A stretch of DNA of 64,000 nucleotides from Trema orientale (taxonomy: Eukaryota > Streptophyta > Magnoliopsida > Rosales > Cannabaceae), in the NCBI GenBank assembly GCA_002914845.1, contig JXTC01000002.1, positions 1,212,917 to 1,276,916 on the forward strand. The letters are read 5' to 3'. Shown here one piece after another: positions 12,747-26,011 of this stretch. The notes under the pieces were generated by a model. The model ran no database searches and had not been told where the DNA came from. It saw nothing but the letters and a program-made list of their open reading frames with translations. Position numbers and translations under genes: made by a program. The stretch's first letter is position 1. Every line of letters begins with the position of its first letter.

Positions 12747-14572
12747 TCTGTGTAAACATCATGTGGCAGTATTTCAATTTCATCATCATTGGTCTTACGA
12801 CTTCAACTTGTAATAGAAAGGCAACAAGTCAATCTGTGAGACCAAGTTCCAGCTTGTAACACAGCTCTAAAGGTTTTGGCTAGAACAATTGCCAGTTAAA
12901 CATATAATAGAATTTGAACGTATTCTCTGAAAAGTCTATGAAAGTTTTACTCCTACAAACAAATGAATTAAAGAACATAAATCACAAAATTCTTTCAAGA
13001 GGAAAGTACAACAGAAGTGGATAATTTACTTTTAGTAGATAAGTGGGAATTGAGATTCTTGTATAATCCAATTGCATGACTTTTAACATGATTTTGTTGA
13101 TATTTTGAATTCCAGGCTCTTCCTTTTGTTGGATTCTCATTGGCTATGTTTCTCTTTTACTCTTTTGTACCAATCTTACTTAAGGTATGTATTCAGACTA
13201 TCTAGGTTTTTCCTATTTTATTATTTCCATCCATTAAGCGTGAAAGAATATCTTGCTCATGGATTAAACATCACTGAATTATTCTGAACAGTAATTGATG
13301 TGACCAAAAAATTCGGAGCGAATTGAAATCTTATTCTTCATTTGTTTATTTATTCATTTATTTTCTTTCCTGGTTTCTTTGTGACCATTTTCTAGGTTTG
13401 AGCATTTCGTGGTTTTAGAAAAATTGTTGTCTGTTATTCTTGCTTTATTTTGAGTGTTAAACCTCATTGCGCCAAGTTGCTTTCACTCTGTCACTCTCTT
13501 TTCCAACGAGTTTGCTCCTTTTTGTGTTTCTCTTTCCTCATATGGGTCATTGGCACTAGACAATTATTATTCCTAGACTCTTAAACCCAGGTTCATCCTT
13601 GCATAATATGGTCTGTCCTTAGGCATGTATTAGGTAATTGAAGTCTTTAGGTCTTGTTTCAAAGGTTAAACTAGTGGTCAGATTAACCTTGTTCTTAAGC
13701 CTTTTTATGAAATGAGTAAATAATATTTTTGAACTCCTAGTGAAATCTGTGCATGTCTTGTAGATAAATGGGTCCACAATGCTAAACCTGTCTTTGCTGA
13801 CATCAGACATGTGGGCTGTCGTAATTCGCATCTTTGCTTACCATGAGAAGGTTTGTGAGCTTTTCAAATTGGTGTCAACGTCATTATTTATATTTTTAAC
13901 AAACTTTGGTGCTAACTCGTTGAAAGACAAAAGAATCATAGAATTTTTGTAATATAATGCGTGACTGCCTTCTCTATAGGTCGATTGGCTGTACTTCTTG
14001 GCATTTGCTGCTGTTACTGTTGGCCTTGTTATCTACTCGGGGTAAGTGCTCTTAATTTCTCTGTAGAAATATACAGAGGCTTGGATAGGAATTTAGCAAG
14101 TTTGAATCTAATGACTATACTCAGTTCATTAATGTTCTTGTTTTACATGACCATTAAATTGAACGAACTATGATCATATGCTCATGCCTCTTCTAATCTG
14201 GTAAGGGTTTTGTGCTTCATGTAATGGCCATACTAATGTGGCAATAATGGCATGAATTTGCTTTGTCACTATTGGTTTCTCGTTCTATGCTTTTCATAAT
14301 GCTCCTTTCGGCTCTCCCTTTCATGCTAGTAGAGTGACAATTACGACCATGTGTGTCTCAATTTTTACTGAAGGGGTGACAAAGAAGAGGATCACCGTAC
14401 TGATGTTGCGGATGAAGATGCTGAGCGAAGCAAACGCTTTGACGAGGAAGTTGGTTCTAGAAGTCATAACCATGGAACTGTGGAAAGGAGCCTGAAAACA
14501 GGTGACGCTTCCAGTAGCTTTATGGAGAGTGAAGTTGTTGACAACAAGAGCACAGGAAAAGATACAAAGTAA
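7002..14572 (+). CDS. SLC35F-type solute carrier (DUF914)
   Basis: Multi-pass drug/metabolite-transporter-superfamily protein of 364 residues, in the plant DUF914/SLC35F family; its substrate is unknown. Exons: 7002-7119, 7739-7833, 8789-8846, 9498-9692, 10203-10279, 11096-11178, 12656-12707, 13116-13184, 13764-13850, 13980-14041, 14374-14572. All introns are GT-AG and the frame closes across every junction. About ten hydrophobic segments are visible, from LIGLGLGQLLSLLIT near residue 14 to the segment ending VGLVIYSG near 299. Conserved family blocks include DVEANFLVVKAYQYTS (about 82-97) and FSDVHAGDRAGG (about 144-157). The C-terminal 65 residues are hydrophilic and acidic, a likely cytosolic tail. 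For exon 6 the donor at 11179 was chosen over the one at 11177 because only it keeps the family sequence IQVSILER in frame. The start at 7002 was chosen by family N-terminus. The gene looks intact. Confidence 0.92.
8413..8480. repeat. 30-bp tandem duplication
   Basis: A 30-bp unit beginning AGTTGGGAAGG is present twice with one difference, followed by the start of a third copy. It lies in intron 2 of the transporter gene and is probably a slippage product. Confidence 0.8.
11346..12072. mobile_element. Non-autonomous hAT-like element in intron 6
   Basis: The ends are near-perfect inverted repeats: TAGGGATGGCAATT on the left, and AATTGCCACCCTTA on the right. TAGAAAT flanks both sides (11339-11345 and 12073-12079), a likely target duplication, one base short of the usual 8 for hAT. 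The interior is full of short degenerate motifs (ACACGA, GGTTAA, CCCG) in both orientations and has no transposase. It sits inside intron 6 of the transporter gene and accounts for about half of that intron. Confidence 0.7.
12387..12565. mobile_element. Mutator-type MITE, 179 bp, perfect 9-bp target duplication
   Basis: AATTTTAAA occurs exactly at 12378-12386 and 12566-12574. Between the copies, the left end reads CTACAGTAGGGGCGCCCC and the right end GGGACGTCCCTACTGTAG, so the element folds on itself. The inner arms (GTTTGATGGGAATCTGTGG against ATAGATTCCCATCAAAC) continue the fold. A 9-bp duplication is the Mutator signature. The element is GC-rich against its host intron and lies about 300 bp downstream of the hAT-like element in the same intron. 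Confidence 0.85.
12711..12750. repeat. TC/TG microsatellite
   Basis: A run of CTGTCT units passing into CT dinucleotides directly after the exon 7 donor of the transporter gene. Confidence 0.8.
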
Positions 14573-14950
14573 TAATTTTCTTCTGTCTTTAACCAGAGGA
14601 GGATGCATCGATTCATTGCTTACAGAACACCATTCGCTGCATCGTGAATGGAACTGTCAACAAGAATTCCAATTGAGTGATTAATTTTTCTTCCCATTCT
14701 TCTAGTTATATTTACGACAAACTCGATTTCCAGTTACATTATCATCGTTTCATAGGAGTATGATGCTTAGGGCTGTAATGAGATATATTTTTGGCACGAT
14801 TATTCTTCTTAGAAAGAGATCTGGGAAGCTCAACAGGAGGAATGTTCCACAGTATCAAACATGTCAATTTTTCTTTTCTTTTTTTTAAAATTTACTGTTC
14901 TATACGTTTTTTACAAGGGTTTTTGGCAAAATAACCTTCAGTTATACAAG

Positions 14951-15005
14951 GGTTTCAGATAGATATTAAAAACTACGTAAATACAAAGTAGATCTATCTG
15001 AAACC
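14951..15005. repeat. Short perfect hairpin downstream of the transporter gene
   Basis: GGTTTCAGATAGAT at 14951-14964 is the exact reverse complement of ATCTATCTGAAACC at 14992-15005, with a loop of about 27 bases. It lies about 380 bp after the stop codon and may be in or just beyond the 3' untranslated region. Its function is unknown; it could be the core of a small MITE. Confidence 0.6.
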
Positions 15006-17836
15006 ATTTTACTTATTCCCTTCGTTTGGAAGCTGGTAAATTGCTGAATTTGTTACCTTTTTTTCCTTGAATAATTCTTGTATATATTACTGAAAGTAGA
15101 TTATATGGTGAAATGCATGAAAGTTGAAGATAGTGCACTTGTCTCACATAGTTGCACAATTACATATAAAATTCATATTGGAATTATAAAAAATTTTCCA
15201 ATTTCTTATATCCGTTTGGAACGAAAATGATGACTCAACTTTTTTTTTTAAAAATAATTTTTCTTTGTTTCCAATTCTATCCTTTACTGAGATGAGCATA
15301 TTTTGGCAAGTGTCAAGATGAGGAATTAATGTGAAACAAAACTCTATAAGAATGAGTACATAAAAATTACAAATAAAAGAATGAGACTTAACTGTAACGC
15401 ATTTTTTTTCCAATAAAACTAATATTAGGGGAAAATTTGCTCCAAAAATACAGTTTAGGGTTAATTTAATTTTATTTCAGGATTTTTGTATTAAAAATCA
15501 TGTTTTTCCTTACTTCCTCTTCATAATCGTACATATCATATCGTTAGTCTTACACAATAATGCATATAAATAGGAAGTCCAATATAGGATACATGAATGA
15601 AATGTGGTTGAAGTGGATATTCATACGTATACATATATATACATATATGTTTACTTATTTATTTATTTATGAGTGGTATTTATCCATAATTTGCAAGATT
15701 TTCTCGTGTTGAAGGCTTTAATATTCTATATATGTGGAACAAGTATTGTTTGCAAAAATCTGATATTGCGTTACTTATGGGAAAAGGATTTTAATGAATT
15801 GGAGTTGTAGCGGTACGGCACAATATGATGGTGTTCTGGTAAGTCTATTGTCTAAACTGAATTTTTCAGTGGAAGTAGCTGTGAATTTTTAGCTATTTGT
15901 GAAGGTTTTTTTTTTTCATAATATTATTAATCATGGTTCTTGTCATTATATTTCTCGCAATGGAAATTAGGTGCTTCACTATGAAGATAATTTTATTGAG
16001 AGCCGATAGAATTTTTGGTGGTTGGAGGGTAAAAGTTGTCATAGTCGAAATTAGAAGGAAAAAACGATGATATATATATATATATACATATTTTATAGAT
16101 TTATCAAATCCAAAAAGTAGCTACCTCAAGTATTAAATCCAAAAGATTGACATCTCAAATTTGGTTTTCTTATAAAACATTTTCTTATAAAACATTTCTA
16201 ACGATGATGTCTAGTTATAGACTTGTATATAGTGGCTTCTACTATTTGGAGTTCTACAATAAAATTAATAGACATATAAATGATTGGCCTTCCAAGTTGC
16301 ATCGACCACTTTATTATTGGCATGAACTCAATGGACGTGCTTCAAGTGGAAAATCTTTGCTTTTGGTTTGAATATTTAAAATGATGCGTTCCTCTAGCAC
16401 ATTTGGTGTTTGTACAGGCTATGTATGATTATTACTTTTCTAATACTTTTTTATGAATTTATAATTTGTGCAATCTAAGCCACATATGATTCTTTCTTGT
16501 GGTATTTCTATTTGACGATTGCAACTCTCTTTTCCATAGTTCCCACAAACAGTAGCGATGGACCTGATGACAAGACAAGTTACTTCTTTAGATTAGGTAC
16601 TCTACTTTTCACAAGTTGTTTATTTTTAATAAACTATATTCTCATACTTTCAAGTGGTGATATTCACATACATACAACTAGTTTGACTTCACTATCAATT
16701 AAAATTTGTTCAATTCCTTTCTTGCAAAATAGAAAAACCTCTTTGCATTAAATGACACAGAAAAATTTGTTAAAAATCGAATGTATTGACGATGATAAAT
16801 TCTTTTTTTCTTTTTTTCCTGATGTTGTGGTTAATCCTTTATATTTGGTTTGACTAGGAGAATTAACTTATATTTTAGAGGAATCATTACTGATTCTTCC
16901 CTTGTAAAATGTTATTGTAAAAAATAATTTTTATAATAACAGCTTTGTTTAACCTCAAAAACAATTGACACAAAATGTCTAACTGTTAGGAAGAAAAAAA
17001 AAAAAAAAAGAAAAGAAAAGACGGGGGTTAAAATTACTTCCCACACTGTAGAACGAGTTTGGCAATATTGTAGAACGAATTTCGCATTATGGGAGCCACT
17101 CCAAGTAGTTCCACGTCTCCCCGTTCTAGATTTTTGCTATTTGTAAACTTTATATCGCTAAAAGCTTGTCATAAACTTTGATATTTTTAAAATGAACGCA
17201 GAATATGGAGGTTAAATGGTAGTATATGAAGATTTGAGTGTTTTTTTTTTTTTTTTTTTTCCAAATACCAATATAGTCGAATCCAAAAAAGGCATTCCAA
17301 AATAGTCGAATCAAATTCAACAATGGGTTTTCCTTTTTTAATAAATAACAAAAAAAAATAAAAAATCATTCCTATCGACATATATACAAGGAAAGTTTAG
17401 GGTTTCGGGTTCCAACTTCAGACGATGGCACTCTTGAATTTAACACACTAGACTCATTTTCTCACATGCATTTTTTTTTCTTTTTAAGGAAAAATTTCAC
17501 ACGCAAATTTGAATATTCTCTTCTTTGATCAAACTAAAGAATCCACATCCCTTAAAAACGATATAAAAAAAAAAAATACAAAATTGAATTTTATTTTTTC
17601 CTCCTTTGTTGAAGATGATGGCAGACGAAACCGTTGATCTCGGATGAGGCTGATCAGCTTCTACCTTATTTCTTTATTGCAGGAAAGGCTATCCACTGTA
17701 CAAAATCAACTAATGTACAAAAGATTTGACAAAAGATTAAAGAGCAGTTCAATGCATAGTTTTATGCCTCAAAAGTTCGTCAAGTTCATTACGACGGTTC
17801 GTTCTCCGTCCTCACACTACAAAGGTGCAATTAGAG
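15006..17836. other. Intergenic between two convergent genes
   Basis: AT-rich, with no supported gene. It holds a TATACATA-rich patch near 15627-15660, a TA run near 16070-16090, and poly-A and poly-T tracts near 16990 and 17240. The last few hundred bases are presumably the 3' untranslated region of the minus-strand gene that ends at 17837. Confidence 0.5.
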
Positions 17837-20800
17837 TTAGAAAGCAGGGTCTCTAAAATCAGTCGCATGATTTCTTAATTTTTTTCGGCGAGACCGCGGA
17901 AACATAAGTTGCTGAATCTGCTTCTCTGCTGCAACTTCAGAAGTGGCCTGTAGTTGTTCATTCACACAAAATCCATTAACAAGTTTATTCCTCTCTGTAT
18001 GGAACTTTTATGGTTAAAAAACAATACATAATGCAAACTCGAAAACATACATCACATTTCTAAGTTCCTTCTATAAGCACTTTATAAAGAGTCTCAATGG
18101 TTTCTGTTTTACGACGAGTTTTGTATCTTTCCTTTTTTTTTTTTCTCCTATCGAAAAAAATTCAGCTTCCTACATAGGTAAAGAAGGGTTTTTATTTGCT
18201 TTATGTTGTTGGAAGCAATTAAATGGTTCGAACAGTTAACCACACCCTATAAATGTGTTTGCTTGTATTTCTATGATAATACTATCCTTCTACAGAACAA
18301 ATGTTTGATTCCACTGGAATACTTACCCGGACTTTAAAGGGAAAACGATGAGTTTGCACTTCCAGCCCAATGGAAACTCTAACATCCATTCCAAGACTGT
18401 CGACGCCAATCAAATTAGCTCCCTACAAGATTAATATATCATACAAGATCAAATCACTTGTTTAGTATCAACAGCATTACACTGCAGGGGGGGGAAAAAA
18501 ACAACAACAACAACAACATTCACAACATATGTACGTGTGATAAATAAATAAGCAACCATATATGGAACTGTAACACTGCCATATCAATTTCCATTTACCA
18601 TGTTTTTTTACACTGAAATGGATAGTCAGCTTCCACAAAGAACCTCAGAATGAAGAAAAAAAGTTCTTCGAAGTTTTCAAAATGTCAGTTTTTTAAAGGA
18701 AAATTCCCAGCTTACCACTTGATTTTTTCAGTCAACTGAGATCAGTTGAGATATTCCAAGAATATAGATGAGGCCTTTTCAAGCCTTCTATTTTTCTTAT
18801 TTTTCTATCTTCCTTTTCTCTTTCCCTCTTTGTTCTCCTCATACTTCACAATTTTACAAGTATTACTACTAATTTCGTAAATTGAAAACCATTTTACAAA
18901 AAAGGGAAATTGTCAGTTTAACATATTGTGCACGCTTAGATCATGAACCATAAAATATTTAACAGGCATGAATACTTGCACCCTGTATTGCAAGAAGAAT
19001 AAAGGGAGACAGCTCAAGTTTAATAAAGTTCTATTTCTTCGCGAGATTCACTTAAGAGTGTGTTTGGTAGAAGGGAGGAATCGAAGAAAGGAGAGGGTAC
19101 ATGATTACTGGATGGATTCGAGATATGGGGATTATTTGGTAAGAAGGATTTTAAGAAAGAAAGGATCAGGTAATGGATTCTAGCCAACTTTCAATTCAAT
19201 CCCTCCAAGTCGGGAAGATTTTGGGAGAAAAACCTCCCACTCAAGTAATAGAGTAAGTCATTCTATAACTAAAACCTCCTCCTTCAACTCCTCCTTCTTA
19301 CCAAAGAAGGGAGAGATTTTGGTCTCTCTCCTTCTCATAGAAACACAGCAAAGGAGGCGTGCTCTCTTTCCTTTTCCATTTCCTTCCTGAGTAATGTACC
19401 TCTCCTTCCTTCCTATCTTCCTTCTCTCCTACAAAACATGGCCATACAATGTCCCCATTTTCGCAAGTCATAATGAGCTTTATTTTTCTTTTTTGCCGCA
19501 TAATCTTCCTTCAAAGCCAGTCGGAGGCCTAAATCAATACTTTTCAATCCATCCACTTCATCAAGTTTTCTCCACTGGTGGATCCCTTGGTCGAAATGGC
19601 CGAACCAGATCAAGCAACTTCTGACTAATGAAAGTCATACTTTTTCTGTAAATTCTCAATAGATATCTTGAATTGTATAGAGGGTATAGATTATACAATT
19701 CAAGGCTTTTTCGCTGTTTTCTGATTTCGACCTCTACTTTCTTCCTTCACTAGAATCTTATGATGTTAAAGTTAGTTTCTGCTTTGCTTAATATCTTATA
19801 TTTTAACATAACCAGCCTGTAACCTGGATAAACATATATCAAATAGACTGACAGCTGAATGGTCAACTTTACCACATACATAAATAAGGTCAACAGAAAA
19901 TAGAACAAAAAAAAAATTGTAGCAGATTAAGGACCAGAACAGAACCAAGCTTAATAGAGAAGTACCAGTTTAACTGCATTATCAAAAATGCAAGCAGCTA
20001 AGTATTTTACCTCAACACGAAGACCTTTCTTTTTGCAAAGAGCTTTAAGAGCGACATCACACCTAATGCCTTTTTCACTGAAGCGCTCTACAATTGCTGA
20101 AGTAGAATGCACAAGAAAATCAGGCTCTGCATCTTGAAAGTCTTGCAAATTAATTGCAGACTGCAATTATGCAACACAAAAATTGAAAGTTTTAGTCCAA
20201 GAAGGTGAAATTTTTCAAAAGTAATTCTATTCTTTTTTATTACTAAAACTAAATATAAATCTTTTTTACTGCCTTATCTCATAAAGTACTGACATATCAT
20301 TGAATGAACTACTACTTCTAAAGAAATAAGAGCTGAATTTGACTCTTTTCCACATGTAACTTCATATTTGGGAACTAAGAGAGAGAGGTGAAGGAAAAAA
20401 ACAGATGGCGGATTTTTTGTTTTTTCAGAAAGATGTTTTTAAAGTTCCTATTCCAAAGTGAAATTTCGAACTTCTACCAGGCTGCTTGCTCAAGAGAGTT
20501 AAAAGATGCTCCTCTCTTTTATTCGCTAAAATTGGTAGGTATGTAAAACATGGTGCTCAGTGCCTTATTTTTTTTTCTTTTTTTTTTTTCCTTTTTTCAG
20601 AACAGCTTTTGTTATCTTTTTTCTTTTATCTCATTTCAATAATAATTTTTGTTTGTTTCTTTATAAAATATAAGAAATAAAAAGGGCGAGACATAAGGAG
20701 AAAAACTCACACATAAACAAAGAAAGTAAAATAAACATGCCTGAATGCCATATACAGAGAAAAGCTCTATTCTCAATATCTCCAACCTGTATAGGCTTGA

Positions 20801-23800
20801 GCCATTGTTATTTCGATCACCTCTCGAATCATAGCTCAAAATTTCACCATCTAGACATCACATTAGTGTGTGATTAAACAATTTCTCAATATCAAAATAC
20901 AGTAAGGTTTTTAAACATTCTTTCATAAGTGAACAAAACACAAATTTATCATGAGCAACACACAATGAAAACAACTAATAACAAAGTTAAGAATCTTTAC
21001 TAATTAAATTCATGCCAAAAACTGAATGCAAGAAACAAACTTCACTTTATGACTGAAAGATTAAAAAGTAATCATCATATAAGGCCAAGATGATAACAGT
21101 TCTAGAGAGCTTACAAAAGCTGTACAAAACCCTTGTTAACTACAATTTTCACTTTGAGGTAAGGCATTATTGAGAACTTTTGACTAGTATTTACAAGGGA
21201 CAAATCAATTTAGTCCCAAAAAGCCAAAATTTATAGTTGTAAAAAACAATCGAAATGCATTGTAAATAGTTTACTGGGAATTTATAATTATAAACTTATT
21301 TCATGGAGCTTATGTACCAAAGAGATAAAGAGGCAATTTTTTTTTTTTTTTTTTTTTTAATAAGAAACGACAGATAAAGAGCCAAATTGACGTTGGAGTA
21401 AACTACAAGGTAATAATCAGCTAAAACCTTAAATCTTAATCTTTTCCTCCCTGCAGACTCCACCTAATTTAATGGTCCCCATCAGTCACAGTATCTTTTA
21501 TAGTGAAATTCAATATGTAATTTCATAGTTAGTTTAAGCATCACATTCTGGAATATAAAGTACCTGTCCACTCAGAGTGGTATCCGTCACCATCTTCATA
21601 GTGAAATAATCTTCTTATGTATGATTCTTCATCTGCAAAAGCAGGTCGGAGACATCCCAATATAGAAACACCATTTGATGGAAAATCCATTTTCCTATCA
21701 TATTCCATATTAACAACCTAGAAGAAAACACAATGTAAAGTAAATACTACGAGCCATTACACCTCGTGAATTTACTAGTTAAACAGGCATCATCTTTTAT
21801 GAGTAAAAGAATGAGTTCTATGACTATTTTGATTTTTGTGGAAGGCCCTTTGAGTCTTTGACAGTGATACCCAATGCTTTAACGAGACACGTGAAAAAAT
21901 GATTTATCTTTGAATTCACATATAGAATGCTACATGTACATGTAAGTAGTCAATAAATTCACAAAATTTAGCTCTATTAGAACAACTTCACTTTTTATGA
22001 CTAAACTATAATATCTATAATATGCCATCAAATCTCGTGCGAAATCAAAAATTAAATATTACTACTTTCCCTTGGCCACTAAAACATGAAACCAAATCCT
22101 TTCATTCTTTTCATTACCTAACATATTTCAGCTTAGCTCAAGATAATAGGTTGACATTACTCATCTATATTCCTGTCTTTTTCCATTTTTACCCATTATA
22201 GTGTTGGGGAGAGATACATTTTTCAATGAGGAAAACTCGAATTCAAACAAAAAACTATATTCCTGTCATTTGGATTGATTAAATCAGTCAGCCTGATTTT
22301 GTTTTTCCCACGATACTCAAGATTTGCTCCTAAACACGAATTATTTTCAAGTTGTCTTTTTCATCCTGAACCATTGTCTCCATTATATATTTCTTTGTCC
22401 CATCTCTCCTCGCAATTCAAATTATATTATTATTGGCCTCATTGCCTTCTTTTCACTCTAATTACTTGTGATAGTGTCTTTGCTCCAATGATGAACACTG
22501 CAAATGAGTTTCCTATAATCTTTTTTGCATATCCCATACCCTATCCTTGCCCACTACTTTGTATCGCATATACTTTCAACATTGATCCGACTAAATGAAA
22601 GTTGTTTACCTTAGTCAAGCACTTGGCAAAGTAAATAGGATGAATTAAACTAGAAGTATGTGGATTCCCCCAATCCATTGGAACTTCAGAAACTTCAGAA
22701 TCCACGATCTGCAACCAAAATCACTTCTCCATCTTGAAATTCTTTGAAACACAAAGATTAATGATGAAAATGAGGATGATAAATAATACTTTGTGCAAAG
22801 AAATGGTTAAACATCACAGTATTAGTATAAGTTGATAGAAGATAAATGGAACAGATATACAGATAAGTAATCACATACATCCAGAGGAAATTTCCTTTGC
22901 CTTCTATGACATGTTTTCAAATGGAACCCATTTATCGGGGAAAAACATCACACTCTAGGGAAAAGCATGACAATAGATTTCCAAATCATCGAGAATTCTC
23001 CTCCAGTTAGAAAAAGCAAACCAATTGATGCAGAGAGGAAGCTGTTAGCCACCTGGCCTTATTAAACTTACATGACCACCCTGTAATTTATGTAACTTTT
23101 TAGCCCTCAATGGAGGGAAAACTTAGAAGTTTATAATTTCATCAGTGACTATCTTTACATTCAAAGAGACTAATGAATATCAACAAGGACTGCCAAAGTC
23201 AGGCAGAACAACACAAGGAAATTCCTTAGGCGCATTATTGCTCATTATCATGACTTCTCTTTCAATTCCTACATCTCTTCTTTCTCAAACCTACCAAACA
23301 TCAGATTATCATGAATTTTCTTTTTTTTTTCCTTCTTTGTCTACATTTCAAGCTCCTTCTCCTTCATCTTTCGCATAGAATTTAAAAGTCAAGAGTATTT
23401 TGTTTCTTACCTCAAAATAATCATCATCAAAAGCCATTTCATCAATATTACCACTATCTGAAATGTTGTGTTCACCAGCTATCCTTCTGTTCTCATATAT
23501 TGGCATATCCATCCCAATCAAAGCATTCTGGAGGCAACCACCCACATGAAATAATAATAAATAAGAAAAAATGCAATTAGTCGTAAGAAAATAAATATTA
23601 AGAAAAGAAAAAAAAAAAAGAGAAAGAACAAGTAAAAGTAAATAAGAAGATAATTCCCATGATGCCAAGACCATATTAAAAATTGAACCACGATGAATTT
23701 CAAAAATGAAAGTAACTATAAAGACCCCAAGTCAATGTTAGACATCTGCAGTCTCCTTGTGAAAAGCTATCCACAAACATGCCAATTTAAATCAAAATCT

Positions 23801-25762
23801 TCAGAGAAGAATCCACAAATATTGGCTTAATTAATAATCATCATTATAATAAAGGTTTAGGTATCAACTTATTCTATCAATTTGCCCGCACCATTTCTCA
23901 AAAAGAAGTACTAGATTTGGCTCAGTACTTGCAAAACTATGTCATGGAAAAATCTCCGATAAGATATACTACAATACAAAGAAAGCAATTTTCATGTCAA
24001 TACTAATATTTAAACAATGAATTTACTATTTATCATTTAAGTAGGAGTTACTAAAAAGATGGACAATGGAAGACCTAACTTCTAAGATTACACAAACGAG
24101 ACACCATTTTTTTGTTATGAAGGAACTGAAAACATATCTAACTCGTAAGTTAGACATAGCACACAATTTTGCCCCAATAAGATCTTTTCCTCACCATTAA
24201 AGACAGCTACAAATTTCCATTTAAATTAAGAAATAAAGAATATATTAAAAGTAAGCTAATCCTTACCACGGGATTACTTGCTGCACGATCTTCCAAGATG
24301 TTTGCATCATCAAATATTTCAAAATATATATCTATACAAACATATTAAAAAGTGTGACCTGAATCAGAATGTGCCACAGACACGTGATATTATTTTGTTT
24401 TTTAATAGTAAAAAAAAAAGGGAAAAGAGAAGTGGACCTCCATAATCGTCGACAACATATTGAAACTCAGCCCATGAAATTTGTTCATGAGGTTCAGAAT
24501 GTACTGTTGCAGGGAATATCAGCAAAGCACTACTGTTAGCCTGTGAAAAGAAAGGAACAAAGTTAAAACAAAACATTTAACCATACATGAAACGCTGATT
24601 ATATTGGCACCATATACATTACACGACAGAAATACAGAAGATACACACCTCAACTGCTGTCCTTGCAATTTCAGCAGAAGTGAGTTTAGTCTCCCAGACC
24701 TTTTTGTGGACTTTCAATTCTTCGAGAGGATGATAGCCTCGGTTAGTCATGTAATTAGAAGAATCAGGAACGGAATCTGAGTAATCTGCAGCAACTGAAA
24801 CTTTCCAGTGGGAAAGATCATGTCCAATAGAGAGCCATTGGAATTGTGTTGACCCCATAAATGGAATCCTGCATTTAAAACTTAAAACTAATATATAAAA
24901 AATGACTCTTCGCCATTCGAAACAGAGAACACTAATTAATCTTAGAAATATATATTCACAATAAGCGAAGAAAAATGCAATGCTAAATTGTGGTCACAAT
25001 TTCTAATGATTTCAGGACATTAAAAAATGCAATGCTAAATTGTGGTCACAATTTCTAATGATTTCAGGACATTAAATTCCTCATCTTTGGTTTTAGACAT
25101 TGTACTATTCCTATTAATTACGAATATATGATTAGTTTCCATGATAAATAAATAAATAAAATAAATAGATAATCAGACTATTCTAATGTCACTTTCAACT
25201 AGAAAAATCAATTATAAACCAGAATAAACCTTAGGCCGGAAGTAGAACCAGGAAGCATTCGACCATCTAAGGGAGGTTTCTTGAATTTGTTTGAGACCCC
25301 ATAAGACGTCCAACAGTAAATTCCCTCTGCACTGCATGAATTACTATGACAAGGACCTGAATACAATACAATAGCCACCATATATAAGTCTTAACCCAAA
25401 AACATTATGGTATTTTTTAATTAAAAAATGCAGAAAATAAAGGAAAATGGTGGAAAAACAAAAATAAAAAACTAAACAAACAAACTATCAACCATTTCTG
25501 TAGTATGGGGATCTTACAAGAGGTGGGTTTTTCTTAGAATGAAGTACAAGAACCAATTTTGAAAATATGGAAGAAAAACCCAAAAGGGTTCTGCTCAAAT
25601 GCATGGGAATCGAAGTGGGTATGGCATGAATTCCATAAATATACAACTCTTGAAGCTTCAAATCGAACATTTATAGATGGAAGAAGGCAATAAAGTGGTA
25701 GCGATTAGTAAATAGTGATTACCGAGGGGAAGTGAAGAAGATGTCACTGCCGCCATAGCCAT
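17837..25762 (-). CDS. At3g49140/At3g59300-like protein with DUF2470-like C-terminus
   Basis: A 463-residue protein from 12 exons, in order: 25723-25762, 25230-25356, 24649-24868, 24438-24540, 24267-24331, 23411-23527, 22610-22708, 21564-21717, 20741-20850, 20011-20160, 18327-18422, 17837-17947. The frame closes across all junctions. The N-terminus (MAMAAVTSSSLPLG) is rich in Ala, Ser and Thr and looks like a plastid transit peptide. Residues about 115-190, starting LTSAEIARTAVEANSSALL, resemble the split-barrel part of this family. Residues about 346-455 (SAINLQDFQDAEPDFLVHST through GVDSLGMDVRV to QQLMFPR) resemble DUF2470, related to haem-oxygenase-like HugZ folds. Arabidopsis relatives are labelled PPR proteins in some databases, but I see no PPR repeats here. 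The function is unknown. Intron 9 uses a GC donor. The start at 25762 is the first ATG in frame and gives a sensible transit peptide. Confidence 0.9.
19056..19441. mobile_element. Foldback MITE (Tourist-like) in intron 10
   Basis: The left end reads TGTGTTTGGTAGAAGGGAGG. The right end, reverse-complemented, reads CATGTTTTGTAGGAGAGAAGG, and both continue into purine-rich arms ending near GGTACAT. The GTTTGG terminus is common in PIF/Harbinger-type MITEs. It lies in intron 10 of the minus-strand gene. Short open frames inside it are not genes. The exact ends and target duplication were not resolved. Confidence 0.55.
24971..25075. repeat. 52-bp tandem duplication in intron 2
   Basis: A unit containing GCAATGCTAAATTGTGGTC and ATTTCAGGACATTA occurs twice, back to back, with essentially no differences. 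It lies in intron 2 of the minus-strand gene and indicates a recent duplication. Confidence 0.85.
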
Positions 25763-26011
25763 GAGATGAGAAAAGGACAGAGACAAGAGAGAGTTAAGAG
25801 AGCTGAGAGTGATGTTGTCGTCTTTTGGTATGTGGTCTGTGACTCTGTTTTGATCAGGCCATCAAGAGAGCTCCTGATGTCAGAGAAAAGCTCAAGTAAA
25901 AGTTAAAAGGAACTGCGACGCTGCAAATAAATATAATCCACAGTCTCCCTCTAGAGTTTGGTCTCAATAATGCATGAATTATTTTTCTTTTTTCCTTTTA
26001 CATTTTCATTT

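Noticed and set aside
22275-22598. 107-codon plus-strand frame
   Set aside because: It lies in an intron of the minus-strand gene, is low in complexity, and has no family resemblance.
17837-25762. Pentatricopeptide repeat protein
   Set aside because: Relatives carry this label in databases, but I see no 35-residue helical repeats; the split-barrel and DUF2470-like text explains the sequence.
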